Below, in pieces: positions 20,710 to 31,744 of a stretch of DNA of 64,000 nt. Numbering within the stretch: position 1 is the stretch's first letter; each line of letters begins with the position of its first letter. Made by a program: the position numbers and the translations under genes. Origin of the DNA: Hesseltinella vesiculosa (taxonomy: Eukaryota > Mucoromycota > Mucoromycetes > Mucorales > Cunninghamellaceae); the NCBI GenBank assembly GCA_002104935.1, contig MCGT01000002.1:1364001-1428000 (forward strand). Direction: 5' to 3'. Below the pieces are notes generated by a model, which was not told the origin of the DNA, did not search any database, and saw nothing but the letters and a program-made list of their open reading frames with translations.

Positions 20710-21623
20710 ATGCGTTTCTTGTCTATTTTTGTTGCTGGGGTGGTGGCTCTCTCATCTGTGCAAGCCATCAAAGAACCTCCCAAGGGTCTGCAAATTGGTA
20801 AGAAAAAAAACAAGAAAAGAGTTGTCCTTCATGTGAACAAAATGTGACCTTTGTCTTTTTTTTTTTTTTTTTTTTTTGTTTCTAGGTGTGAAACATCGTG
20901 TTCCTGAAGAACAATGCACCAAACGATCAAAGGATGGGTAAGTACCTTGAAGCTAGAAAAATAGTTTTTGTTTCTGACAGCTATTTTTTTTTTTTAAAAA
21001 AAAAGTGATAAGCTGTCCATGCATTACACTGGTACACTCTTTGACACCGGTGAAAAATTCGATAGCAGCCGGGACCGTAACGAACCTCTGGAATTCACCC
21101 TTGGCGCGGGTCAAGTGATTGTTGGCTGGGAAAAGGGCCTGAAAAAGTAACAAGAAATGTGTGTTGTGGCGAAGACTTTTTTTTTTAAAAAAAAATCTCT
21201 TTTTTAGCATGTGTATTGGTGAACAGCGCAAATTGGTGATTCCTTCTGATATGGCCTATGGCGACCGAGGTGCTGGCAGTGCTATTCCTCCCGGTGCGAC
21301 TTTAGTGTTTGAAGTTGAATTGGTTGATATCAAGGAAGGGCCTGCCTTTTTACGTCAACCTCAAGCCGTGACCAACGAGCCCAAGGACATCCTATCAACG
21401 TAAAACCACACCTCTCAACATGATCAAAGGCATGGCATACTGATCCGTTCCTTTTGTTAGTTTGCAATCATCTACTACGTTGATGGGCGCTGCTGGTGTG
21501 GTGATTGCTGTGTTGCTGTTCTTGATCTTTGGTCGTAAGCCTGCTGCTGTCAGTGCTCCTGTCGATGCTTCACCTTCGTCCAGCAAACGATCGCCCAGCA
21601 CTCGTTCCAAGCGAAAGGATTAG
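20710..21623 (+). CDS. secretory-pathway FKBP peptidyl-prolyl isomerase with C-terminal membrane anchor, 5 exons
   Basis: Exons: 20710-20797, 20886-20937, 21006-21146, 21208-21399, 21461-21623. These encode 211 residues with all phases closing. Residues 1-19 form a signal peptide (ends SSVQA). The FKBP domain spans about 35-145, with [31 protein letters not shown] and [20 protein letters not shown], the conserved core of the FK506-binding fold. Unlike typical FKBP2, which ends in an ER retention signal, this protein has a hydrophobic segment at about 166-181 and a short basic tail ([13 protein letters not shown]). It should therefore be a type I membrane protein with the isomerase in the lumen. 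It follows the DPP III-like gene by 181 bases on the same strand. Confidence 0.85.
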
Positions 21624-21780
21624 GGAGAGATTTTTGTTTATTGAAGTGATTAAAACAGCATGTGTTCAAAATGGGCAATTGGTTTAGTGTCATTTGAAAT
21701 AAAGTAAAGAAAAGAAATGTAAAAGCAAGGGGAGGGTATGTACACGGTATTGTTTTTTTTTTTTTTGGAGAATGTTCATT

Positions 21781-22616
21781 TTACATGGGTGGGTTGGTCA
21801 GACGCAGATATGGCTTGATCACACGAACATCCTTGAACATTCTTTTGGCTTCGGTGGTGGAGATGTCAGGATGAACAATCACATCCTCGCCTAAGAAGAA
21901 AAAAAAAAGAGAGGTTAGACCTGACAGGTGCAAGCATCTGACGCGCACCTTTTTTCCAATTGGCAGGGGTGGTGATAGAATGCTTATCGCCTAATTGTAT
22001 AGAGTCAATGACTCGCAGGATTTCATCAAAGTTGCGACCAGTGGAGGCAGGGTAAGTCATGATTAAACGCACCGTTTTGGCCGGGTCAATGATAAATACT
22101 GATCGCACCTATGACAAATTAGGTTAGCCACTTTTTTCCCATGTATTTAAGAAGGTGGTTATGATTATTACTGTGTAAGGAACGCCTTCCAAATCCACAT
22201 TGGTAGGATCCTGGCTGTCCAGCATGTCATACAGCGTTGACACATTTCTATCTCCATCAGCAATGATAGGAAATTGGAGGTTCACGTTGTTCACTTCATT
22301 AATGTCTTTGATCCATTGGTCGTGTTCAGACAGGCCGTTGGCCGACAGCCCTATCACCTTGACGTTTCGCTCTTCAAATTCGTCCTGCAGAGCAGCCACC
22401 ATCCCAAGTTCTGTTGTACATACAGGCGCTAAGAAGGAAGAAACAAGAAAGCCAATGTTAGCTACATTGTCTCCCATGTCTAAAGTACTTGCTGAAATCG
22501 GCAGGATGGGAAAATAAAATGCCCCAGCTGTCACCGAGATATTCATGAAAATGGATATCTCCTTTTGTAGAATGGGCAGTAAAGTCTGGAGCAGAATCGC
22601 CAAGTCGAATGGTCAT
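21781..22616 (-). CDS. 1-Cys peroxiredoxin (Prx6 type), 4 exons with a GC-AG intron
   Basis: Exons: 22493-22616, 22172-22428, 21949-22108, 21781-21890. These encode 216 residues. The peroxidatic site is HPADFTPVCTTELG with Cys45. FIIDPAKTVRLIMTYPASTGRNF and the C-terminal extension are typical of the Prx6/1-Cys class, which reduces hydrogen peroxide and lipid hydroperoxides. Intron 1 begins with GC (CA|GCAAGT) and ends CTTAG. The GT four bases downstream would break the frame and the active-site motif, so a GC-AG intron is required. The gene is divergent from the rhodanese-methyltransferase gene, with 168 bases between start codons. Confidence 0.9.
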
Positions 22617-22697
22617 TATGAGTAAGAAGAAAAGAACAAGAAGAAAAAGGAAAGAAAAACAACAAAAAAAGGGGGTGGCGACGGCTTTTGCTCCAAG

Positions 22698-22727
22698 TTT
22701 CGCGCGCAGATTTTTGTTCGCGCGAAA
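22698..22727. promoter_or_regulatory. inverted TTTCGCGCG pair in the divergent promoter
   Basis: A perfect 9-bp inverted repeat: TTTCGCGCG (22698-22706), a 12-base spacer, CGCGCGAAA (22719-22727). Each arm contains TTTCGCGC, which fits the E2F-type consensus TTTSGCGC. It is centred in the 168-base region between the peroxiredoxin and rhodanese-methyltransferase start codons, so it could serve both genes. Binding is inferred from the motif only. Confidence 0.5.
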
Positions 22728-22784
22728 AAAAAAGTAAACAGAAAATCTTTCCCGCTACTTTTTTTCTTCTTCTCATCTTTGTGT

Positions 22785-23672
22785 ATGACAAGAAAACGAT
22801 TGTTACAATGGCAGCAATCGGATCTTCGTCATTTGTGTCTCGATGTCCGACCCCAACAGGAGTATTTACTTGACCATTTACGGACATCTGTCAACATCCC
22901 ATTGGATCATTTGCCGAAACGGATGGCCGAACTGCCTCCCAAACAACAGCCATTTACCTTGATCACCCATGATCACCCTGACCAAGATGATGCAAAGCAA
23001 TGGCTTGTTGGCCACGGCTGGCAGCCCCGTGTTGTCTTCCGTCCTCGACATGAACTCTGTTTTTGGCCAAAGGCCAAAGCTCTGGGTTGCCATGGCACCG
23101 GCCTCCGTCCCGCCACATTTTTATTTCGACCACACCCCCTTTTACAAGACCACCTTGGGCTGTTGCAAGACAAGCTACACAATGCGGAAGACCCTTCCGA
23201 TGGTGGTGATGTCCATGTGCTGGATATAGGTTGTGGCTCGGGTCGTGACCTAACATGGTTGCTGAATGCTCACCCGACATGGCAAGGCACCGGCATCGAC
23301 GCTTTACAAGGGGCGCAGGAACGGTTCGCATGGACAACATTACCTGTCCGGGACCGTGTGCAATTTCTCCAGATCAAGATTGGGGCCACCCTAGCCTTGC
23401 CTCGACGATACCACCTGGTTTTAATGATGCGATGTCTAATTCGTCCATTCCTGTCTGGAAGCCTACCGAATCTGGTACGTCCAGGGGGCCTGGTGGTGCT
23501 GTCTCATTTTGTTGATCAAGGCGACTATCTGTATCCAAGAAAACATCTCCGACTTCAGCCCAAAGAACTGGAACAATGGGCCCTAGATTTTGGCTTCTCT
23601 CTCCTGGTCAACCGCACCGACACAACAGAGGACGGCCGCCCGACACACTCAGTCATCCTGGCAAAAAAATAA
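22785..23672 (+). CDS. rhodanese-like domain fused to a class I SAM methyltransferase
   Basis: A single-exon gene of 295 residues, first ATG at 22785. Residues about 15-88 resemble a rhodanese fold (LDVRPQQEYLLDHLRTSVNI, then PLDHLPKRMAELP), but the active-site loop reads ITHDHPDQDD with no cysteine, so sulfur transfer is unlikely. Residues about 145-270 carry the SAM-binding motif VLDIGCGSGRD, the acidic GTGID step, and later PGGLVVLSHF. The methyl acceptor cannot be read from sequence. Inactive rhodanese domains often act as regulatory or binding modules. It shares its promoter with the 1-Cys peroxiredoxin. Confidence 0.75.
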   Translation: MTRKRLLQWQQSDLRHLCLDVRPQQEYLLDHLRTSVNIPLDHLPKRMAELPPKQQPFTLITHDHPDQDDAKQWLVGHGWQPRVVFRPRHELCFWPKAKALGCHGTGLRPATFLFRPHPLLQDHLGLLQDKLHNAEDPSDGGDVHVLDIGCGSGRDLTWLLNAHPTWQGTGIDALQGAQERFAWTTLPVRDRVQFLQIKIGATLALPRRYHLVLMMRCLIRPFLSGSLPNLVRPGGLVVLSHFVDQGDYLYPRKHLRLQPKELEQWALDFGFSLLVNRTDTTEDGRPTHSVILAKK

Positions 23673-25330
23673 AACGGAAGGTCACACAGTTGACAGGTAA
23701 AGTATATCCCCTTTTTTTTCACTTCGGCTAGGCGATCGGAATGGGGGGGGGGTCAATTAGCTTAGCATGGAATTATAGGACTGTCTCTATAAAGATGATA
23801 TGCAGTTGAATACAGCTTATCAAGGGGAATGGCACGGGCCTTGCAGATTGATAGGTTGAAAATCAATAGAAGGGAATAACGCCGGGCAAGAAAAAGCAAG
23901 GAGACCTAGGGACATTGGAATCGGATGACCGAGGCGACCCAAAACAAAAAAAAAGGAGACCAGGCACTGGAGCGTCGAGAAAATCGAAAGGAGCCACTCA
24001 TTTTGGAATGCAGCCACGATGATTCGCTTCTTTGGATTCTTTTCAACATTTGCCCTCTCACCAGATTGATGCATGCATCATTTCTCACATGATAAGGTCA
24101 ATTAATCATAAACGTTTCAATGGTATCGATGATGTTTTATTTGATAACGTACATGATTGTGGTACAAGTTTGAAATTTGCCACAATGTTAAAGAAAAAGG
24201 CATCATGCAAAGAATTAAAAAATGGGAAGATCAACCTTTTTTTTTCGTGCTCCGTTTCCTGCATTTCCATCGACCAAGTTTTTAGCATGACCTTGACACC
24301 TTTTTTTCTTGTTGCTGATAGTTGATCCTTATTCCTATTCATAGCTTCCACTTGTTCCCCTGAACGTAAAAAAAAAAAAAAAAAAAAGAGGAGAAGATGA
24401 TACCATTTCATGCTTGCGGGATAACCCACCCCGACCCTTTTTTTTCTTGTAAATTAGGCTATTGACAGCTTTTTAAAACAAGAGTAACATCCATTCGTTC
24501 ATGCATAACATGGTTAAACAAAAGCCCATAAAAAGAGATTACTGCGCAGATGAGCAGGCTGATTTAATAAGGTAGTTCATGGTTGGGGGGGTCAATGTGC
24601 AGTGGGGTGAACCCTTTTTGATTCTCCGATGCTTATCATTCTTTTATTTTTTTCATGCACTCCAATTCGTGTGACGGTAAAACGAGATTTTTTCTACTAG
24701 GTTTCTTGATGAGCAAGGTTACGGGAGAGGAAAGGGGAGATGCTGGAGTCGCTTTTATAGAAAACAAAAAAAAAAAAAAGGCAATGACGACAGAATCATC
24801 AGGAATGATATCAGACGAGGTCTTGGCTATTGACAAGCGGACCGGAACTGTCGAGACAGAGAATGATCTAGACAAAAAAAATTGTAGCCGGTTCAACCAA
24901 ACGGTCCAAAAAAAAAAAAAAGGGTAAGAGGATCGCTTTTGTCAACATGAGAAGGTTCTTTTTAAGGAGAGGCCCACGATCAGATATCAGCCTTGAAGTC
25001 TTTATTAAATTTGTCAAAATAGCCCATCGCCTATTTGCTTTTACTCCTCGTTCTCCCCCTAATCCATTGGCTTCAACCTTCCCCCCCCCCCTCTTTTTTC
25101 TTGTTAAAACGTGCTTTTTTTTTCAGCAAAAGGCTGAAAACGAAATATAAAAAAGCAACGCTTTTTGCAAACTCTAGCCCTTTCTTTCTCTTTTTTTTTT
25201 TTTTTTTCCTTTTTCTTTCATTGTTTGCACAAATCAAGGCACTCCCGTTCCTTATTTTATATCCCTTCCTCCTTATCTTGTATCAATACCAGCCTAGTGC
25301 ACCCTTTCTCTCGTCTCTCTTCCCATCATC
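23673..25330. other. intergenic, upstream region of the proton pump gene
   Basis: No gene is supported. A TATAAAAG on the minus strand near 24755-24764 has no plausible reading frame after it. CT-rich sequence and a TTTTATATCC element near 25254-25263 lie about 70 bases before the H+-ATPase start. Confidence 0.4.
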
Positions 25331-28300
25331 ATGTCAGAGAAACATGGAAACGTACAAACGCTCACGGTCGAAGAGCTCTATGACAAGGATAAATTCGACT
25401 TGTCGACCATGGAACCTGGTGACGTGTTTGATTTGCTACAGTAAGAAGATCATCCTACTACAAACGAAACGACAGCTCATCCCCTTTTTTTTTTATTCTA
25501 GAACCACCACTACTGGTCTAACATCTGAGGAAGCTAGGCGCCGTATTGAAAAGTTTGGACCCAACAAACTGGAACAAAAAATCGTCAATCCCTTTCTCCA
25601 ATTCCTGGGCTTTATGTGGAACCCTCTATCATGGGTGATGGAAGCGGCCGCCTTGGTGTCGATCATCCTTGCCAACGGCGATGGAAAACCTCCAGATTAT
25701 CCTGATTTCATTGGTATCATGTTACTGCTCGTGGCAAACGCTACCATTGGTTTTATGGAAGAACGCCAAGCTGGCAACGCCGTCAAGGCTCTGATGGAAT
25801 CCCTTGCCCCTGAATGTAAAGTAAAGCGAGATGGCCAACTGCGCACCATGGATGCTTCTGAATTGGTTCCCGGTGATGTGATTGCTATCAAGCTCGGAGA
25901 TGTCATTCCTGCCGATGGTCGTCTTATTTCTGTAAGTCTTTTCATTCATCCGACCCCCTTTTCCCGGGAGCCGGGTATTTTAATCTGGCTGAGCGCTTTT
26001 CTCGACCCATCCCCCTTTTTTTTTTATTCACCCTTTTTTTTTTTTTTTTTTTATCTTTCTTTGACATGTTTAGGCTGAGGGCCAAGTATCGATCGATCAA
26101 GCTGCATTGACGGGCGAATCCCTACCCGTGGGTAAAGAGGAAGGCGACGAAATCTTCTCTGGATCAACCGTCAAGCAAGGCGAAGCCGAAGCCGTCATCA
26201 TTGGCACGGGTCTCAACACATTCTTTGGCCGAGCCGCCAAATTGGTCGGTGATGCCGGTGAAGAAGAAGGCCATTTACAAGTCATCCTGGCCAAAATTGG
26301 TAACTTTTGTTTGTATGTGATTGGCTTCTTCTTGATCATTGAAATCGTCGTCATGTACGCTGGCTTCAAGTATCCTTATCGTCGCGGTATTGACAATGTC
26401 CTGGTGCTTCTGATCGGTGGTATCCCCATTGCCATGCCCACCGTCCTGTCTGTCACCCTGGCTATCGGTGCCAAGCAATTGGCCGAACACAAAGCCATTG
26501 TCACTCGTATCACCGCCATTGAAGAAATGGCCGCGGTCACGATCCTCTGCTCAGACAAGACCGGCACCCTGACCCTGAATAAACTCATTGTCGACAAACC
26601 CACCATCAAGACCTATGCCGAATTCAACGGCGACGAGATCATCCAACTCTCGGCATTTGCCTCCCGTACCGAAAACCAGGACGCTATCGACTTCTGCATC
26701 ACCAACTCTCTGCCCGATCCCCGCACTATGGTCCGCATCGGCATCGAAGAGCTCAACTTCAAGCCTTTCAACCCTGTTGTCAAACGCACGGAAATCACTT
26801 ACCGCGAATCATCCACCGGCCGCGTCTTACGTGTGTCCAAGGGCATGTCCCACACCATCCTTGACCTCTGTTCCCGTGACAAGACCGACGCCCAGATCAA
26901 GGCCCTCAACGACGACGTCGACGAATTTGCCCGCCGTGGTCTCCGCGCCCTTGCCGTTGCCGTGGACGAAGTGCCTAGCGGCGAAGTCGATGGCGACGGC
27001 CTTGGCTTCCGATTGATTGGCCTCTTGCCCATTTATGACCCTCCCCGCACCGACACCAAGGAAACCATCGATCGAGCCATCGCTCTCGGCGTCCAAGTCA
27101 AAATGATCACCGGCGACCAACTCGCCATTGGCAAGGAAACCGGCCGCCGCCTTGGCATGGGCGATAACATGTTCCTTTCCAAGACCCTCAAAGAAGGCCC
27201 ACCCCCTGGGTCTGGTTACTCCAACGTCGACCAGATGATCTTGCAATGCGACGGTTTTGCCGGCGTCTACCCCGAACACAAGTACGAAATCGTCGAACGT
27301 CTGCAAGCCATGGGCCACATGACTGCGATGACGGGCGATGGTGTCAACGACGCCCCCGCCCTTTCCAAGGCCAATGTCGGTATTGCGGTGGCCGACGCCT
27401 CGGATGCCGCTCGCTCTGCTGCCGACATCGTCCTGACCGAACCCGGTTTGTCCGTGATTGTCGAAGCCATCATTGGCTCCCGTCAAATCTTCCAACGTAT
27501 GCGCAACTACTCCATCTATACCTGCTCTGTCACGGTCCGTGTCGTCGGTGGCTTCTCCCTGCTGTGCTGGTGCTTTGAATATGATTTCCCTCCCTTCCTT
27601 GTTTTGATCATCGCTATCCTCAACGATGGTACCATCATGACCATCTCCACCGATCGTGTCAAGCCCTCGCCCTTCCCTGATGCCTGGAATTTGCGTGAAA
27701 TCTTTTCTTATGCCATTGTCTACGGTGCCTACCTGACCTTGTCTACCGTCGCCTTCTTTGCCGTTGTCCACCAAACTGACTTCTTCGTCCATCATTTTGG
27801 CGTCGAGCGCTATGCTGACGCCAATGACCCGCTTTACCACTCTATCATCTATCTGCAAGTCTCCACCATCTCACAAGCCTTGATCTTCATCACACGCTCC
27901 CGCGGTCTCTGGTTCTCTGAACGACCATCCATCATGCTCATGTCTGCCTTTGTCATTGCCCAGCTGCTTGCCACCTTTATTGCTGTCTACGCCAACTGGC
28001 CCTTCACTTCTATCCGTGGCTGCGGCTGGACCTGGGCTGCTATCGTGTGGGTTTGGAATCTTATCTGGTTCTTGCCAATGGATGCTCTCAAATTTATCAT
28101 GCAGTGGTACTTTGAACCTGCCAATGCTGTCAACCCTGCCAGCGTCAGCAAGAAGGTGCCTCATCCCAACCACTCCCGCCGTGCCAGCGCCATCTCTGCC
28201 ACTTCATCTGCCCGCTACTATGCTAACCGCACTCGTTCGCTCAAGTCGCTCGAACGTCCTGAAAATACGCACACCAACTTTGGCAAGCGCCTTCTTGGCA

Positions 28301-28435
28301 TGAACAAACGTGCCGACCAAAAGGAAATGCGCCGCTTCTCCTCGATACAGGTAAAAAAAAAAAAAAAAAAAAAAAAAGACGTAGCTGACCTTTCTTTCAC
28401 AGACTAACCAAGCTGCCCAGATGTTGCATCAATGA
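25331..28435 (+). CDS. plasma-membrane P-type H+-ATPase (P3A), plant-like type, 4 exons
   Basis: Exons: 25331-25440, 25502-25931, 26074-28350, 28403-28435. These encode 949 residues and all phases close. Motifs in order: LTGES actuator loop (about 192-196), phosphorylated Asp in [12 protein letters not shown] (about D341), [52 protein letters not shown] and [20 protein letters not shown]. These agree with plant and protist proton pumps more than with ascomycete Pma1 (for example [13 protein letters not shown] rather than GDAVGIARET). The pump exports H+ and energises nutrient uptake. The last exon encodes only 10 residues. A long antisense open frame over 26827-27858 is a composition artefact. 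Confidence 0.92.
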
Positions 28436-29330
28436 TAACCCCTCCCTTCTCTCCAGTCTTTTTTTTTTCTCCTCGTGCCTATTTTGTTTTTGCTGTACTC
28501 GTCGGTAGCCACACTTGTACTTTAATGCATACAGTAACCGAAAAAATATAATAAATTAAATAATGACCAGCAAATTTTTTGACGTACCCTTCAATGGAGC
28601 AACCGAATAGGGTAATATGGCTGGTTGTTCATCCGTCCACACTTACAGCCTGTGTCAACCTTTTCAAATCTCGATCTGATCGATCAAACGTGCAACGCAG
28701 ACACGCCACTGCTGATCGGCTCCAGAATTACTTTGGTACTGTGGAAAAAACAGCCTTGTTAAATAGACAGAAAATAAAATAAACGAACTCTTGGAAACAA
28801 TAAGAACTCTTGACATGCAAAATCAGATGCCAAAAAGTCATGATGCGACGGCGGCAGAAGATCAAAACAAGGTTAAAATCAAGCATGGCGCCGCTCTCTT
28901 CGGTGTTTGTAAAAGCAGGCAAAATCTTCTAATATGTCTTCTTTAACTCGCAAGAAATATGCCTCAGCTTTGACACTTAACGCACAGTTTATTCGTAAAA
29001 GTAGAGAGAAACATAGCGCTGGTTGCTGCTGGTTTTTCCCGCATTTTTTAGTATATTTTCGATCGCCTGCATTTCATGAAACTCGACCAGTGTTACGATG
29101 CACAGCCTCTGTGCCTGAATTCATTCTGTCTCCACTTCACTATGCGCGTTGCATTTCTTTACACCTTTTTCATGCTTTCATATCCTGTGTCTTTTGCTTT
29201 AACAAGAGCAAAGTAACTAGACAGAGAAAATGCGGCTCGCTCAAAGCCACAAGCCACCACTGTGATTTGATTGGTCGAAAATTTTTTTTTGTTTACATGC
29301 CTGGATTGTTTTTTTTCTCTTTCTTTTTCT

Positions 29331-29683
29331 TTTGGATCACCACACTTTCATCGATGAGATTGCATGACAACGCTAACAAAAACGCTTTTAAAATCAAATG
29401 CTAGTAAGGCAACATCCAGATATTACTTTGTGGTATTGCGCCGTATTGATTGGGTCCATTTTATATTGAAATGTAGCAACTGTGTGTTCTTTATGCTGCT
29501 TGACCTTTTTCTTTTGGATCACCACACTTTCAGCGATGAGATTGTATGACAACGTTAACAAAAACGCTTTGAAAATCAAATGGTAGTAAGACAACATCCA
29601 GAAAATACTTTATGGTATTTCACCGTATTGATTGGGTCCATTTTATATTGAAATGTAGCAACTGTGTTCTTTATGCTGCTTGA
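29331..29683. repeat. tandem duplication, two units of about 182 bp
   Basis: Two adjacent units beginning TTTGGATCACCACACTTTCA and ending TTTATGCTGCTTGA differ by a few substitutions and small indels. Only two copies are present and neither has coding capacity. Confidence 0.85.
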
Positions 29684-30377
29684 TTAGTGCCAGTCCATCT
29701 ATCTCGCTCCTGCACAGCCATCTCAAGCATGGTTATTGGATCTGTGTGCCCGGCAACATATAAACCTTCGGGGTTGGGCAACAGTGGTCATGTCATGGGC
29801 GTGGGTCAGGTGTTACCTCCTTTTGGGGGGCTCCTGGTTTACGTTTTCTTCCATTGTTTTCAGACTTGTCCTGCGCGCTCTAGTGTGGGCTTCACTGCTC
29901 GGCATTGCCGTTCTATCTCACGCACTTGAGTATGTGTTCTTGACTGCTGATGCAATGGGGATTGACGGTAGGGTGGTAGGGAACGCATTGACTTGACTGT
30001 TGCCTTTTGTCCCTGGGTGCTGAACTTCCCAATGGATTCGAGCGAGCAATGGCCAAGATTTAGTTCAGACGGCAGGCAAATGCTGGGAAGTCGTGGCCTG
30101 TCTCTTTTCTTGGTCTCGTCTCGCTAGGTGGCTGGTCACCTTTTGTGCAGGAGTTGTCCCCACTTGGTCGCGGCGGTTGCTATATGGAAACACAGTGCTC
30201 TCCAGACGCCTTTAGGCAGACGGGGAAGGAGCAGGTGTCGTGGGATTTGCACTTGATCTATCACTGACGATATAGCTCCGCTGGGTGGACTGGCAATGCA
30301 TCCCTGGCGCCCAATAACCTGTGGTTTGTCCTCACTATGTCTATCAGCTCTCGTTGTACACCACCTTCACACTACCA

Positions 30378-30485
30378 TCACTGCCTGCACTCTGCTTTCA
30401 CTCTGCCTGCACTCTGCTTTCACTCTGCTTTCACTCTGCTTTCACTCTGCTTTCACTCTGCTTTCACTCTGCCTGTACTTTGCCT
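30378..30485. repeat. 11-bp minisatellite (CTCTGCTTTCA)
   Basis: About nine imperfect head-to-tail copies of an 11-base unit alternating CTCTGCTTTCA and CTCTGCCTGCA. The same repeat is open in all three forward frames, which explains the overlapping ORFs there. Confidence 0.85.
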
Positions 30486-30594
30486 TACTCTATCAAGGAA
30501 TGACATGATATTGGGCCTGCTACGAATCAATTGCCCTCATTAAAATGAATGCTGCCTTTTTTTTGGCGCACACAGCTTTTTATTTTAAAAAAAA

Positions 30595-30930
30595 TTAACA
30601 GGCGATTATACCGCCTTGGGGACCCCTGGGAAAAATGGCCGATTTTTCAATTATTTTAGCAGGTGAATCGGAGGTGTCATAACGAAACTGAACAAAAATT
30701 GGCTGGGAGACAATCACCAATCGACCCGATTTTTTCAGCACCATCATTGCTCACGCATTTGCGTACCCTTACTAAATATCAGATCGATCTGATCTCTCAA
30801 AAATGCTGTGTAGCATCGGTTTTTTTTTTCTTCAAAAATGAAGAAAAAGAATTTGGTGGCCAATTCAATTTCCGCGCAGGTTCATACTGTGTGGGTATCG
30901 ACACCCCGCTCAGGCCCTGTCACAAGCACG
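30595..30930 (+). repeat. dispersed repeat copy C
   Basis: Aligns with copy B: GGGGACCCCTGGGAAAAATGGCC, then GAATCGGAGGTGTCA, GCATTTGCG and a T-run, ending near CATACTGTGTGGGT. It contains a perfect 16-bp palindrome ATCAGATCGATCTGAT at 30778-30793. Confidence 0.65.
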
Positions 30931-31059
30931 GGTCACCTGCTTGTTGTGATTCAATTGTAGTGTACCGAAATCGTCGGTTTGGCCAGGTTTCACCGAAACC
31001 ATGGCCTCGTGTCACCTACCTGGCTGGCGCGCAGCGCCTAGATTTTTTTTTTTCTTTTG

Positions 31060-31081
31060 GAGAGAGAGAGAGAGAGAGAGA
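31060..31081. repeat. (GA)n microsatellite
   Basis: About ten GA units directly after a T-rich run. A second, interrupted GA-rich stretch lies near 31237-31260. Confidence 0.9.
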
Positions 31082-31744
31082 TCCAACAATGGCCATGAAA
31101 AATGATAAAAAATAAAAAAAAGTATATGATACCATGGGAGATCTCTCAATATTGAAGTTACATACACCTGGGGCAGACCTACAGGCCAGCTTGGGGAATT
31201 TATTCAGAATTTTGGCGGCAAAAGAAAAAAAAAAGGTACAGAGAGAGAGAAAGAGGGGGAAATGAAAAAAAAAAAAGAAAATCAAGGTCAAGCCTCTACA
31301 TCAAGATGATCAGGCATTGCCATTTTGTCGATACCCACACAGTACGCGTTTAAAAAAAGCAACGAAGTGACAAACTAACTTTATTTGCTCTGGCAGGAAT
31401 AAATCCCCTCGGCTAATTTTTTTTGGAGTAGATCGTGGCCAGTGGCACCACCAGCACACTTCCTTTTTGTCCATCAAGTCATTTCACAGAAACAGCCCAC
31501 TATTTTCGGGACTTTGCATTAAATTTAACGATAGCCACACTCTTGACAGTACGTTTTAATCGTGTTCTATGAACTGGCTCTGTCGACCTGTGAAGACAAC
31601 TGGAGTGATGCCCTGGCAGGCACCTGATAAGGTATTATTTTTATAAAACAATGGCCATCTCAACATTATTCAAAAATGATGGCTTGACACAAGCCCGATC
31701 CCTTGCCTCAATTTTTTTTTTCGTGGGTTTCCTTAGCTTGATAT

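Noticed and set aside
26827..27858. 343-codon open frame antisense to the H+-ATPase
   Set aside because: It lies entirely over a GC-rich, codon-biased exon, matches no family and has the pattern of a shadow frame.
28934..29404. 156-codon ORF after the H+-ATPase gene
   Set aside because: Low-complexity Phe-rich translation running into the 182-bp tandem repeat. No family match.
30663..31115. 150-codon ORF in repeat copy C
   Set aside because: The frame is not kept in repeat copies A or B and contains homopolymer-encoded runs.
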